Origin: Haloarcula marina
Lineage (GTDB): Archaea; Halobacteriota; Halobacteria; Halobacteriales; Haloarculaceae
Reading direction: 5' to 3'
DNA length: 64,000 bases
Assembly: GCF_024218775.1 (NCBI RefSeq)
Contig: NZ_CP100404.1
Coordinates: 2,480,001-2,544,000, forward strand
Of the stretch, positions 51,770-60,003 are shown in pieces. The stretch's first letter is position 1; each line of letters opens with the position of its first letter. The translations under genes and the position numbers were made by a program. The notes below the pieces were generated by a model. It was not told where the DNA came from. It saw only the letters and a program-made list of their open reading frames with translations, and ran no database searches.

Positions 51770-53236
51770 ATGAGCTGGAAGGACACCGCCGAACCGCTGC
51801 TCGTCCGGATGCCCGCAGTCCGCCGACCGGAGGGCCACGTCCCCTTCAAGCGCAAGCTGGCGTGGACGGGCGGCGTGCTGGTGCTGTACTTCTTCCTGAC
51901 GAACGTCAAGCTGTTCGGTCTCGACATCGACGCGAGTCAGAACGTCTTCGGCCGGTTCGGGTCGATTCTCGCCTCCGGTCAGGGGAGCATCATGCAGTTG
52001 GGTATCGGACCCATCGTCACCGCGTCCATCGTGTTGCAGTTGCTCGGTGGGGCCAATCTCCTCGGCTTGAACACGCAGGACGACCCGCGCGACCAGATTC
52101 TCTATCAGGGGCTCCAGAAGCTGCTGGTGCTGGTGATGATCTGTCTGACCGGGCTGCCGATGGTCTTCGCTGGCGGATTCCTGCCGGCGGATACGGCCGT
52201 CGCGCAGTCGCTGGGTATCGGCGAGATCGGTGTCCAGTGGCTCATCTTCGCCCAGATATTCGTCGGCGGTGTCCTCATCCTGTTCATGGACGAGGTCATC
52301 TCGAAGTGGGGCGTCGGCTCCGGTATCGGCCTGTTCATCGTCGCCGGTGTGAGCCAGCGACTGCTGGGTGGCCTGCTCTCGACGCCCTTCATCGGGAGTC
52401 AGAGCGGTATCCTCTACACGTGGTTCCAGTTCATCACCGGCGCGCAGTCGACCGGTCCGGTGCTGGCACCCGCTGGCCTCCAGACCATCATCATGGGACA
52501 GGGCCAACTACTGGCGCTGCTGACCACGGTGCTCATCTTCTCGGTGGTCGTCTACGCCGAGTCCGTGCGCGTCGAGATTCCGCTCTCGAACGCCCGCGTG
52601 AAGGGCGCGCGTGGCCGCTTCCCCGTGAAGCTCATCTACGCCAGCGTCCTGCCGATGATTCTCGTCCGGGCGCTGCAGGCCAACATCCAGTTCCTCGGCC
52701 GCATCCTCCAGTCACAGCTGGGCACACTCCCGGCGTTCTTGGGGACCTACGACAGTGGTCAACCGACCGGCGGGCTGTTCTACTACCTCGCGCCCATCCA
52801 GTCGCCCGGTGACTGGATGTGGTGGCTGGAGACGACGGCCCAACCGGCGTGGCAAATCCTCATCCGCGTCGGCGTCGACCTGACGTTCATGCTGGTCGGT
52901 GGCGCCGTCTTCGCCATCTTCTGGGTCGAGACGACCGACATGGGACCGGAAGCGACCGCGAAGCAGATTCACAACTCGGGGATGCAGATTCCCGGCTTCC
53001 GGCAGAACGTCGGCGTCATCGAGAAGGTGCTCGAACGATACATCCCGCAGGTGACCGTCATCGGCGGGGCGCTCGTCGGCCTGCTGGCCGTCATGGCCAA
53101 CATGCTCGGCACCATCGGCGGCGTCTCCGGGACGGGGCTGTTGCTGACTGTCTCCATCACGTACAAACTGTACGAGGAGATAGCCGAAGAACAGCTCATG
53201 GAGATGCACCCGATGATGCGCCAGATGTTCGGGTAA
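51770..53236 (+). CDS. secY: Protein translocase channel subunit SecY
   Basis: A 488-residue, ten-helix channel of the Sec translocon. HVPFKRKLAWTGGVLVLYFF starts helix 1, GSIMQLGIGPIVTASIVLQL is the plug and helix 2 region, SGIGLFIVAGVSQRLLGGLL and YAESVRVEIPLSNARVKGAR are conserved, and the C-terminal helices hold GTIGGVSGTGLLLTVSITYK. It ends the S10/spc cluster, as in other haloarchaea. A T-rich stretch follows. Confidence 0.97.
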   Translation: MSWKDTAEPLLVRMPAVRRPEGHVPFKRKLAWTGGVLVLYFFLTNVKLFGLDIDASQNVFGRFGSILASGQGSIMQLGIGPIVTASIVLQLLGGANLLGLNTQDDPRDQILYQGLQKLLVLVMICLTGLPMVFAGGFLPADTAVAQSLGIGEIGVQWLIFAQIFVGGVLILFMDEVISKWGVGSGIGLFIVAGVSQRLLGGLLSTPFIGSQSGILYTWFQFITGAQSTGPVLAPAGLQTIIMGQGQLLALLTTVLIFSVVVYAESVRVEIPLSNARVKGARGRFPVKLIYASVLPMILVRALQANIQFLGRILQSQLGTLPAFLGTYDSGQPTGGLFYYLAPIQSPGDWMWWLETTAQPAWQILIRVGVDLTFMLVGGAVFAIFWVETTDMGPEATAKQIHNSGMQIPGFRQNVGVIEKVLERYIPQVTVIGGALVGLLAVMANMLGTIGGVSGTGLLLTVSITYKLYEEIAEEQLMEMHPMMRQMFG

Positions 53237-53251
53237 CCCCGAACGCCAGTC

Positions 53252-53265
53252 TTTTCTTCTCGTTT
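53252..53265 (+). terminator. T-rich tract after secY
   Basis: TTTTCTTCTCGTTT starts 15 bp after the secY stop. Archaeal terminators often are simple T-rich tracts, so this may end the ribosomal transcript. Confidence 0.45.
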
Positions 53266-53275
53266 CAGCGACGCC

Positions 53276-53801
53276 TCAGAGCCACGCGTCCAGCTGTTTC
53301 TCCGTCGCCGCGAGGGAGTCGGAGTTGTCGACGACGAGGTCGGCGTCTTCGGGCGGTTCGAACTCCTCGCGGAGGATGTCGTACACCTCGGTGTCGGCTT
53401 CGCTCGGGTCGTCGCGGCGTTCGTCGATGCGGGTTCGCGCGACCGCCTCGTCGCAGGTGACCCAGACGAGCACGTCGGCCGTCGCGTGGGCGGCCCCGAG
53501 GTCGGCGGCCCGAGAGCGGTGGGCCGCCGTCTTGAACGTCCCGTCGAGGACGATGGTGTGGCCGTCGGCGAGGCGAGCGCGGGCGCGTTCGAGCGCCGCG
53601 CCGTAGACCAGCCACGCCTCCGCGTCGGCGTAGGTCCGTTCGTCGAGAACGTCCCGCCTGACACCGTCGGTACGGACGGAGTCGGCGTCGAGGCGGGCGG
53701 CGAGTTCCACCGCGACGGTCGTACTTCCCGACACCGGGGAGACCGCAGACGGTCACCAGTCGGGGTTCCGATGCGTCACGAAAAGCGGTTGTATCGGACA
53801 C
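53276..53801 (-). pseudogene. P-loop kinase gene with frameshift in Walker A
   Basis: Read from GTG at 53801, the frame gives SDTTAFRDASEPRLVTVCGL then PGVGK, and breaks at about 53724. A second frame, offset by one base, continues STTVAVELAARLDADSVRTD to a stop at 53276. Joined together they make a complete AAA_33-type kinase (about 174 residues) with Walker A GLPGVGKST, an IVLDGTFK segment and VLVWVTCDEAVARTRIDER. The junction AAG-TACG lacks two bases compared with the expected AAG-AGT-ACG. Either the gene is inactivated, or this is a sequence error. The substrate of the family is uncertain; small-molecule or RNA kinases are known. Confidence 0.8.
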
Positions 53802-53875
53802 GGTCTACTCAGTCACCTCGAAGGAGCTCCGGGGCCGTACTTAGTCGGTTCCATCAGCAGGTTGACGAGCGGTGG

Positions 53876-54943
53876 TCACCCGCTGGGCATCGGGGAGGGA
53901 GTCGGCGTCGTCTCGTTGCCCGGCGTCGGTTCCGGCGTCGGCGTGCCGGTCGCGTCGTCGGCCTCGTTATCGGCCGACGAGGGTTCGGCTGGCGGTCCCG
54001 GCACCCGTTCCGGCGCGGTTCCCGTGGCGAGGAACGAGAGCAGGCGGCCGACGAACACCTCGTTGTCCGCGTCGTAGAGTTCGCCGCGGTCGACGAACGA
54101 GGTGTCCGCGACGAAGACGAAGTTCTCGGTTCGCGCGACGGTCGGATACTGTGCCGTCCGCCGTGACCCGAGCGTCTGTGTCCCCTCGGCGGCGGCGTAG
54201 ATCACTTCGGCGTCGCTGTCGGGGCGGACGACGGCGTAGCCAGCGGTGTCGAACGTCACCGTCTCGACGCCATCGGTCAGCGGCCCGTCACCCCGCGGGG
54301 CGGCGTAGATGCTCTTGAAGTTGTTGTCGTTGGCCGAATCGTCGATGTTGAACAGCGATTCCGCGCCCATCCGGACGCCGTATTCGCCGGTCAAGTTGTT
54401 CGCGTCGAAAGAGACCACCGTCGTCGACCCGCCGAGGAGACCGATGGAGACGCGAGTCTGTGTCGGTTCGGCGAGGACGACGACGTGGCCGCCCGCGTCG
54501 GTGTAGTTCCGGAGGACCGACCGTTCGTCGGGGGAGAAACCGTCGGTCGGCTGGATGACGAGCAAGCCGTTGGTCCCGGCGAGCGTCTCGTTGTACGCCT
54601 GCGTGCTGGAGATGTCCTCCCCGAAACTCAGCGTGTGTCCGGCGCGAAACAGCGCCTCTTCCAGCGGTTCGAGTTCCGAGCGGGTGAGCCGGTTCGCGTG
54701 CTCGGTGTCGACGAGGACGCGGCCGCCGCTCCCGTCGACCGGAATCTCGCCGGTTTCGGGGTCGACGGCGATGTCGAGGGCGTCGGGCTGGAACTGCGAC
54801 GGCGACTGCCCCTCGACGCTCGCGCCGTCGGGCGTTCCGGGGGTGCCACCGACGACGAGTCCGGCGAGTGCAATGACGACGGCGAGGCCGACGGCGACGA
54901 GGATGTAGACGCTCAGCAGTTTGATGCCCCACGCGTCACCCAT
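53876..54943 (-). CDS. DUF4350-like envelope protein, GldG-like domain
   Basis: A 355-residue protein with one N-terminal membrane helix (LLSVYILVAVGLAVVIALAG), followed by an outward domain containing VLVDTEHANRLTRSELEPLE, LVIQPTDGFSPDERSVLRNY and GGHVVVLAEPT. This DUF4350/GldG-like fold occurs in gliding and ABC-associated proteins but its activity is unknown. The C-terminus is Pro/Thr/Glu rich and ends without a sorting motif. The start overlaps the end of the sppA-like gene by 8 bp, so both are in one operon. Confidence 0.8.
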   Translation of the reverse strand: MGDAWGIKLLSVYILVAVGLAVVIALAGLVVGGTPGTPDGASVEGQSPSQFQPDALDIAVDPETGEIPVDGSGGRVLVDTEHANRLTRSELEPLEEALFRAGHTLSFGEDISSTQAYNETLAGTNGLLVIQPTDGFSPDERSVLRNYTDAGGHVVVLAEPTQTRVSIGLLGGSTTVVSFDANNLTGEYGVRMGAESLFNIDDSANDNNFKSIYAAPRGDGPLTDGVETVTFDTAGYAVVRPDSDAEVIYAAAEGTQTLGSRRTAQYPTVARTENFVFVADTSFVDRGELYDADNEVFVGRLLSFLATGTAPERVPGPPAEPSSADNEADDATGTPTPEPTPGNETTPTPSPMPSG

Positions 54944-55889
54944 CGACGTACACCTCCCCGTCCGAGGCGTTTCCGCGCGGGACGCCCCAGACGGCGTAGT
55001 ACCGCACTGGACGCTGGAACTCGCTCTCCGAATCGGATTCGTCGGCGACGTAGACGGCGGTGCCGTTACCCCGCTGGACCGACTCGCCCAACACGACGAC
55101 GTTGACCGGTCGCTGTGTCTCGGTGTAGTACACGTCGTACTGGTCCCCTTCGATGGTGGACGACAGCGCGGCCGCCCGTTCGATAGCGGTCCCCAGGTCA
55201 CCGATGCGGTCGGCGAACCCGTTCTGGACGGCCTGCGGGCCGAGGTAGGTGCGGCCGCTCGCGACTTCACTCCGAGTGAGCGTGAGGTTGTCGCCGCGAT
55301 GGCGCACGACCGTCCCGACGAACGCCCGCTGGAGGGTCTCGATGTCGGTTCTGAGGTCGTCGAGGTTTATCTGTGCCTTGTCGGGACCGGACCTGACGAA
55401 CTGCTCCTGTTGCTCGGCCTGCTGTTCGATGGCGCTCTGGGGGAGTTGCACGATGACGCCGATGCTCCCGACGGTGGAACTGGGTTTGACGACGATTTCG
55501 TCGGCCGGTGCGATGCCGAAGTAGCCGCCCGAGGCGGCAGTTCCCTCGACGTAGGCGACGACCGGCATCTCCCGCGCCGTTCGGTTGACCGCGAGGTAGA
55601 ACTCCTCGCTGGCGTCGACCGGGCCGCCGGGACTGTCGACCCGGAGGACGACGGCCCCCACCGAGTCGTTCGCTCGTAGCTCGCGGAGTTGTCGCGCGAC
55701 GGCGTTGACCGTCGCGTCGTCCGTCCCACCACGGAGCGTCACGACGGCGACGCTCTCTCGCTCACCGCCCGCGTCCGCTGTCAGGTTCCAGACCGCCGGA
55801 CCGACCGTGGCCGCTGTCACGACGGCGGCCGTGACCACGACCACGTACGCCGCCGTGGTCGCGGTCGGCAAGTTCACACTCGATGACAT
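54936..55889 (-). CDS. sppA: SppA-like S49 protease
   Basis: A 317-residue membrane protease. One N-terminal helix (TAAYVVVVTAAVVTAATVGP) is followed by the S49 core with AVVLRVDSPGGPVDASEEFY and AYVEGTAASGGYFGIAPADE (nucleophile Ser in TAASGGY). By analogy with Bacillus SppA the general base should be the Lys in RSGPDKAQ. These enzymes degrade leftover signal peptides and membrane protein fragments. It lies between the PKD protein gene and the DUF4350-like gene. The start at 55889 is chosen as the first Met before the helix. Confidence 0.9.
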   Translation of the reverse strand: MSSSVNLPTATTAAYVVVVTAAVVTAATVGPAVWNLTADAGGERESVAVVTLRGGTDDATVNAVARQLRELRANDSVGAVVLRVDSPGGPVDASEEFYLAVNRTAREMPVVAYVEGTAASGGYFGIAPADEIVVKPSSTVGSIGVIVQLPQSAIEQQAEQQEQFVRSGPDKAQINLDDLRTDIETLQRAFVGTVVRHRGDNLTLTRSEVASGRTYLGPQAVQNGFADRIGDLGTAIERAAALSSTIEGDQYDVYYTETQRPVNVVVLGESVQRGNGTAVYVADESDSESEFQRPVRYYAVWGVPRGNASDGEVYVDG

Positions 55890-55935
55890 GTCTGTGGACT
55901 CGATGCCACCGGACGAATAGCTTTGGGTGAGGGTA

Positions 55936-58347
55936 TCAGCGACGCCGCCGCGCCAGCAGGGCGGTGAGGACGGCGACGATGGTGACGACGACGCCGAATC
56001 CGGGACCGTCACCGGCGGTGGTTCGCTCGGTCCGGTCGGGACCGTCGCCGGTGACGCTGTCGGCCGTCGCCGTGGCGGGCGTGCCGGTATCACCCTCCGT
56101 TGCCGCACCTCCGTCTTCCGCGAGATTGTCCCCGGCAACGACGGTGACGGTGGTGTTCGCGTCACCCGCGCTGACCGTGTAGGTGCCGGGCGACTCGAAG
56201 CGGTGGACGACCGTCTCTGTCGCGGTGCCACCGGCCTCGACCGCGGGTGCTCGCTCGACTGGGTCACCCGCGCCGACGAGGGTGACCGCCTCACTGCCAG
56301 CGCGTCGGCCCTCGTTCGCCACGGTCATCGTCAGGGCTACCGGGTCACCGACGGCGACGCGAGAGGCGTTCGCTCGCACATCCGTGACGGCAATCGCTGG
56401 GACCGGCACGCCGAACGTCACCTGTGACGGCGTGGTGGCGTTGACCTGATAGCGGTAGTAGCCGCCGCTCTCGTTGACCAGCGTCGTCGTCATCGGCGTC
56501 ACGCTCCCGTTTCGCGTTCGGTATGCGGTGACTGTCGGCGCCGTCTCGGCGTCGACGGCCGACGTCGGGACGCCGACGGTGAGCGTGACGGGACCGGCGG
56601 TTCGGGCGTCCGTCGTCACGGTTCCCAGCGGTCGGATGCCCGGGTCAGTGAACGGGGCGGCGTCGGGACCACCCACAGTGAGGATGGCGGGCGCACGGGC
56701 GGGTGCGAATCGGAGTCGGTCGTAGGTGAGCGTCTGGGCGCTAACGTTGGGGCTGACGCTGAGCGCGTCGTCGGTCGGCGCGCGCAGGACGTTGACGATA
56801 GCGGTCTGTGCGTCCGGTCTGTCGACCGAAACGCGCGGTCCCGTCGGTTCGGAGCGGGCAGGCGGCGAGGAACCGCCGCCGCCACCGCTACGCCGCTCGC
56901 TGGCGTCGTCGGAGCCACCGCTTCCCCCGTCGTCGGGACTGGCGTTCCCGCCCGAGTCAGAGCCGTCGTCCCCGCCGTCGCTCTCGCCCGAGTTCGAGTC
57001 GTCGTCGCTCCCAGTGCCGTCCTCGTCACCGGAATCATCGCTCTGACCAGTTCCGAGGAGCGTGACGGCGGTGCGGTCGGTGTCGGTCCCGCCCGCGCCG
57101 TCGGTGACCGTGAGCGCGAACGTGACCGTCGTCTGCTCGGCAGCGGACTGGGTATCGAACGTCGGCGTCGGGTCCGACGGGTCCGTCAGCGTGACGTTCG
57201 GTCCGCCGGTCTGCGTCCACTCGTACGTCAGCGCGTCACCGTCGGGGTCCGAAGAACCGGTCCCGTCCAGTTGGATCGTTGCGCCCGCGTCGGTCGTCAG
57301 GTTCGCCCCCGCGTCGGCCGTCGGCGAGCGGTTCACCCGCCGGACAGTGACTCCGACTCGGTCGGTGGCAGTCCGTTCAGTACTGTCCTCGACGGTGAGC
57401 GTGAACGTAACTGTCTGTTCCTCCGCCATTTCGGGTGCCTCGAACGTTGGCGTCGGGTCTGACGGGTCCATCAGCGTGACGTTCGGTCCGCCGATCTGCG
57501 TCCACTCGTACGTCAGCGCGTCGCCGTCGGGGTCCGAAGAGTCGGTCCCGTTCAGTTGGACCGTCGCGCCCGCGTCGGTCGTCAGGTTCGCCCCCGCGTC
57601 GGCCGTCGGCGAGCGGTACACGCGCCGGACGGTGACTCCGACTCGGTCGGTGGCAGTCTGGTTCTCAGCGTCGGTTACGCGCAGTTCGAACGCCAGCGTT
57701 CGGTTCTCGCCCAGCGTCGGTGACTCGAAGCGGGCCACTGGCGTCTCGGCGTCCGACAGCGAGACGGACGGCCCGGCCACCTGCACCCACCGATAACTGA
57801 CGTCGTCGGTCGCGACTGTCGACTCGTTCCCGTCGAGTTCGACCGTCACACCGCCGTCGACGGTGCGGTTATCACCCGCGACGGCGGTCGGTGGCGGCGT
57901 CTGGACCGGGGCGCCGACCTCGACGGTATCGGTCGTCGTCTCGGTGGCGCGTTCGCCCGTCTCCTCGTAGATTGCGGAGGCCGTCGTCCGAATCTCGTAC
58001 TCGCCCTCCGAGGCGTTGCGTGGGACCCGCACCGTGAGCGAAACGGTGTGGTCGTCGTCGTCCGTCCAGAGCCACTCGTACCCCGACCCGCTTCGCCGGG
58101 CGTCGTCGTCGTCCTCGACGGTGGCCGACCAGTTGTCCGGCAGCGTCAGGTTGAGACCCGGTGCGTCGGCGTCGTCGACCTCGACAGCGAGTTCGAGCGA
58201 GAGGCGTTCGCCCGGCGAGAGTTCGGAGTCCTCGACAGACTGCGAGACGTCCACCGTGTCGTCCGGCGCGGCGGTAGCGGCTATCGGAACCGCGACGGCG
58301 AGTAGACACAGGGCGACGGCGACGGCAGCGTGACGTGCTTCGCGCAT
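55936..58347 (-). CDS. Surface protein with PKD repeats and PGF-CTERM anchor
   Basis: An 803-residue secreted protein. A Sec signal peptide (about 1-26) is followed by a domain of unknown type (to about 150), three PKD-like repeats (about 150-440, each with SSDPDGDALTYEWTQ or a variant), a Gly/Ser/Asp linker (about 440-520), a domain with RVSVDRPDAQTAIVNVL, a CARDB-like repeat (about 660-745), and the C-terminal tripartite PGF-CTERM tail (PGFGVVVTIVAVLTALLARR). The last should be processed by archaeosortase A and lipid-anchored. Many N-x-S/T sites suggest glycosylation. The second and third PKD repeats are nearly identical at DNA level. Confidence 0.88.
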   Translation of the reverse strand: MREARHAAVAVALCLLAVAVPIAATAAPDDTVDVSQSVEDSELSPGERLSLELAVEVDDADAPGLNLTLPDNWSATVEDDDDARRSGSGYEWLWTDDDDHTVSLTVRVPRNASEGEYEIRTTASAIYEETGERATETTTDTVEVGAPVQTPPPTAVAGDNRTVDGGVTVELDGNESTVATDDVSYRWVQVAGPSVSLSDAETPVARFESPTLGENRTLAFELRVTDAENQTATDRVGVTVRRVYRSPTADAGANLTTDAGATVQLNGTDSSDPDGDALTYEWTQIGGPNVTLMDPSDPTPTFEAPEMAEEQTVTFTLTVEDSTERTATDRVGVTVRRVNRSPTADAGANLTTDAGATIQLDGTGSSDPDGDALTYEWTQTGGPNVTLTDPSDPTPTFDTQSAAEQTTVTFALTVTDGAGGTDTDRTAVTLLGTGQSDDSGDEDGTGSDDDSNSGESDGGDDGSDSGGNASPDDGGSGGSDDASERRSGGGGGSSPPARSEPTGPRVSVDRPDAQTAIVNVLRAPTDDALSVSPNVSAQTLTYDRLRFAPARAPAILTVGGPDAAPFTDPGIRPLGTVTTDARTAGPVTLTVGVPTSAVDAETAPTVTAYRTRNGSVTPMTTTLVNESGGYYRYQVNATTPSQVTFGVPVPAIAVTDVRANASRVAVGDPVALTMTVANEGRRAGSEAVTLVGAGDPVERAPAVEAGGTATETVVHRFESPGTYTVSAGDANTTVTVVAGDNLAEDGGAATEGDTGTPATATADSVTGDGPDRTERTTAGDGPGFGVVVTIVAVLTALLARRRR
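57176..57658 (-). repeat. Tandem DNA repeat inside PKD coding region
   Basis: The segments 57176-57373 and 57461-57658 (198 bp each, period 285 bp or 95 codons) are about 94 percent identical, with 11 differences that I counted. They encode the second and third PKD repeats and suggest a recent duplication or gene conversion. Confidence 0.85.
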
Positions 58348-58449
58348 CAGTGGTGGACCGTCGTGCGCGTGGAGTGCCGACCCAAACGGGCGGAAGACAG
58401 TGCGTGAGGGGGGAGGACCATGCTACCGGGAAGCGGGGACTCTGTAGTG

Positions 58450-58544
58450 ATTGTTATGCCCGGGTTGCACCGGTAAGCGCTGATTTCAGCGACCCGTAGC
58501 AACTCCCATCTCCCCACTTGCGTCGAAAACCTCGCCATAACAAT
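58450..58544. repeat. Inverted 9-bp repeats between divergent envelope genes
   Basis: ATTGTTATG (58450-58458) and CATAACAAT (58536-58544) are perfect inverted copies 77 bp apart. Between them, CGCTGATTTCAGCG (58478-58491) is a second palindrome with 6-bp arms and a 2-bp centre. The right copy lies about 30 bp before the ATG at 58573 and may include its TATA element, supporting that start. Confidence 0.5.
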
Positions 58545-58572
58545 GCCACGTTCTCCGCTAGGGGACACTCGC

Positions 58573-60003
58573 ATGACGGACCCTCCGAAGATTTCACGGC
58601 GGGCGGTGCTGAAAAGCGGGATGGCGGGTCTCGCAGTCACCCTCGGCGGCACTCGTCTCGGCCGTGCACGCGCCGCATCCCGCCATCCGCTCTTCGAAAC
58701 CGAATTCGACAGCAGCGAGCGGTACGCCGACCCCGACGAAGTCATCGACGACTTCGAAGACTTGGACGACTGGGAGGTCGACGGAGGGTCTCTCGACGCG
58801 GATACCGATGTGGTCTATCAGGGGTCGCAGTCGGCCTGCCTCACGAGCACACCCGACGACGGCGACATCATCGAGATAACGCGGGAGTTCGACGGCCTCG
58901 ACCTCTCCGAGAAGGACCTCTCGGTAGCGATTCGCCTCGGGTCGCCCGAGGTCGAACAGCTAGTCGTCACCGTCGAGGACGAAGACGGCGACTCCGTCAC
59001 GATGAACCGACGAACCATCACCCCGACCTACGGGTGGTTCCGAATAGACCTCGGCGTCACCAGCGAGTCCGGCGACCCTGACCTCTCGGAAGTCGAGGAG
59101 ATACGCATGGGGTTCAACCGGGACAGCGACGCCCCGCTGGTCGCGTGGTTCGACGAGCTCGGGACGACCGAACGGGTCGACGGCGGCCGGGTCGTCCTCA
59201 CGTTCGACGACGGCGGCATCTCGCAGTACACGCGCGGGCTTCCGGTGGTGGAAGACTACGGGTTCCCGGCACTGACCTGCGTCAACCCCGGTCGGGCCGA
59301 CGACAGCGACTACCTCGGCGAGGACGAGATGCGCGAAATGCGCGACGCCGGGTGGGAAATCGGGAGCCACACCGTCGACCACGAACGCCTCACCGACCTC
59401 TCGGACAGCGAGGTCCGACAGCAGGTCGCCGACGCCAAAGAGTGGCTTCTCGAACGGGGCTTCGAGCGCGGGGCATCGATGTTCACCTACCCGTGGAGTT
59501 CTACCTCGCCGAGGGTCCGCGACATCATCAGTGACTACCACTACCTCGCGTTCGTCGACGGGAGCATGCCCCACGGCGGGCGGTTGACGGGACCGTTGAC
59601 CGTCGGCCGCGTGTTCGGCGAGAACTTAGACCGCGTGGACGCGACGCTCGAACTCGCCGAGAAGTACGACCAGACCGTCGTCCTCGCCTATCACGACATC
59701 GGCAAGGACACCGGATGGATATCCGAACCCGACTTCCGCGCGACGATGGACGACATCGAACGGCGCGGTCTGGAGGTCATCCGGCCGTCGTCGATACTGA
59801 CAGAACTCATGGACCCCGTCGTCGACGGCGTGAAACCGCTCTCAATCCGCGACGCAATCGCGACGGACGGCGAAATCGACCTCTCGGCCGCACAGCGCGC
59901 GGTGTACCTGAACAAACGCGACGAGTACGTCCCGAGGACGAACGGGAAGCGGATGGACGACGACACCCTCGAATCTCTCCTTCGCGAGTGGGAAGGGCGC
60001 TAG
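58573..60003 (+). CDS. Tat-exported polysaccharide deacetylase
   Basis: A 476-residue exported enzyme. The Tat signal SRRAVLKSGMAGLAVTLGGT is followed by a beta-rich N-terminal domain (about 40-195; IIEITREFDGLDLSEKDLSV and SYVVDFD-like strands) that resembles a carbohydrate-binding module. The NodB homology domain starts near residue 205: VLTFDDGGIS holds the catalytic Asp pair, and SHTVDHERLTDL gives the metal-binding His residues. It should remove N-acetyl groups from polysaccharide at the cell surface or in a matrix. The start at 58573 is preferred over 58543 because of the upstream AT-rich element. The stop overlaps the permease stop (CTAG, 60000-60003). Confidence 0.88.
   Translation: MTDPPKISRRAVLKSGMAGLAVTLGGTRLGRARAASRHPLFETEFDSSERYADPDEVIDDFEDLDDWEVDGGSLDADTDVVYQGSQSACLTSTPDDGDIIEITREFDGLDLSEKDLSVAIRLGSPEVEQLVVTVEDEDGDSVTMNRRTITPTYGWFRIDLGVTSESGDPDLSEVEEIRMGFNRDSDAPLVAWFDELGTTERVDGGRVVLTFDDGGISQYTRGLPVVEDYGFPALTCVNPGRADDSDYLGEDEMREMRDAGWEIGSHTVDHERLTDLSDSEVRQQVADAKEWLLERGFERGASMFTYPWSSTSPRVRDIISDYHYLAFVDGSMPHGGRLTGPLTVGRVFGENLDRVDATLELAEKYDQTVVLAYHDIGKDTGWISEPDFRATMDDIERRGLEVIRPSSILTELMDPVVDGVKPLSIRDAIATDGEIDLSAAQRAVYLNKRDEYVPRTNGKRMDDDTLESLLREWEGR

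Noticed and set aside
39855-53236. Missing or pseudogenised ribosomal proteins in the S10/spc cluster
   Set aside because: All expected haloarchaeal genes from rpl3 to secY are present and intact, including the short rps14 at 47188-47367.
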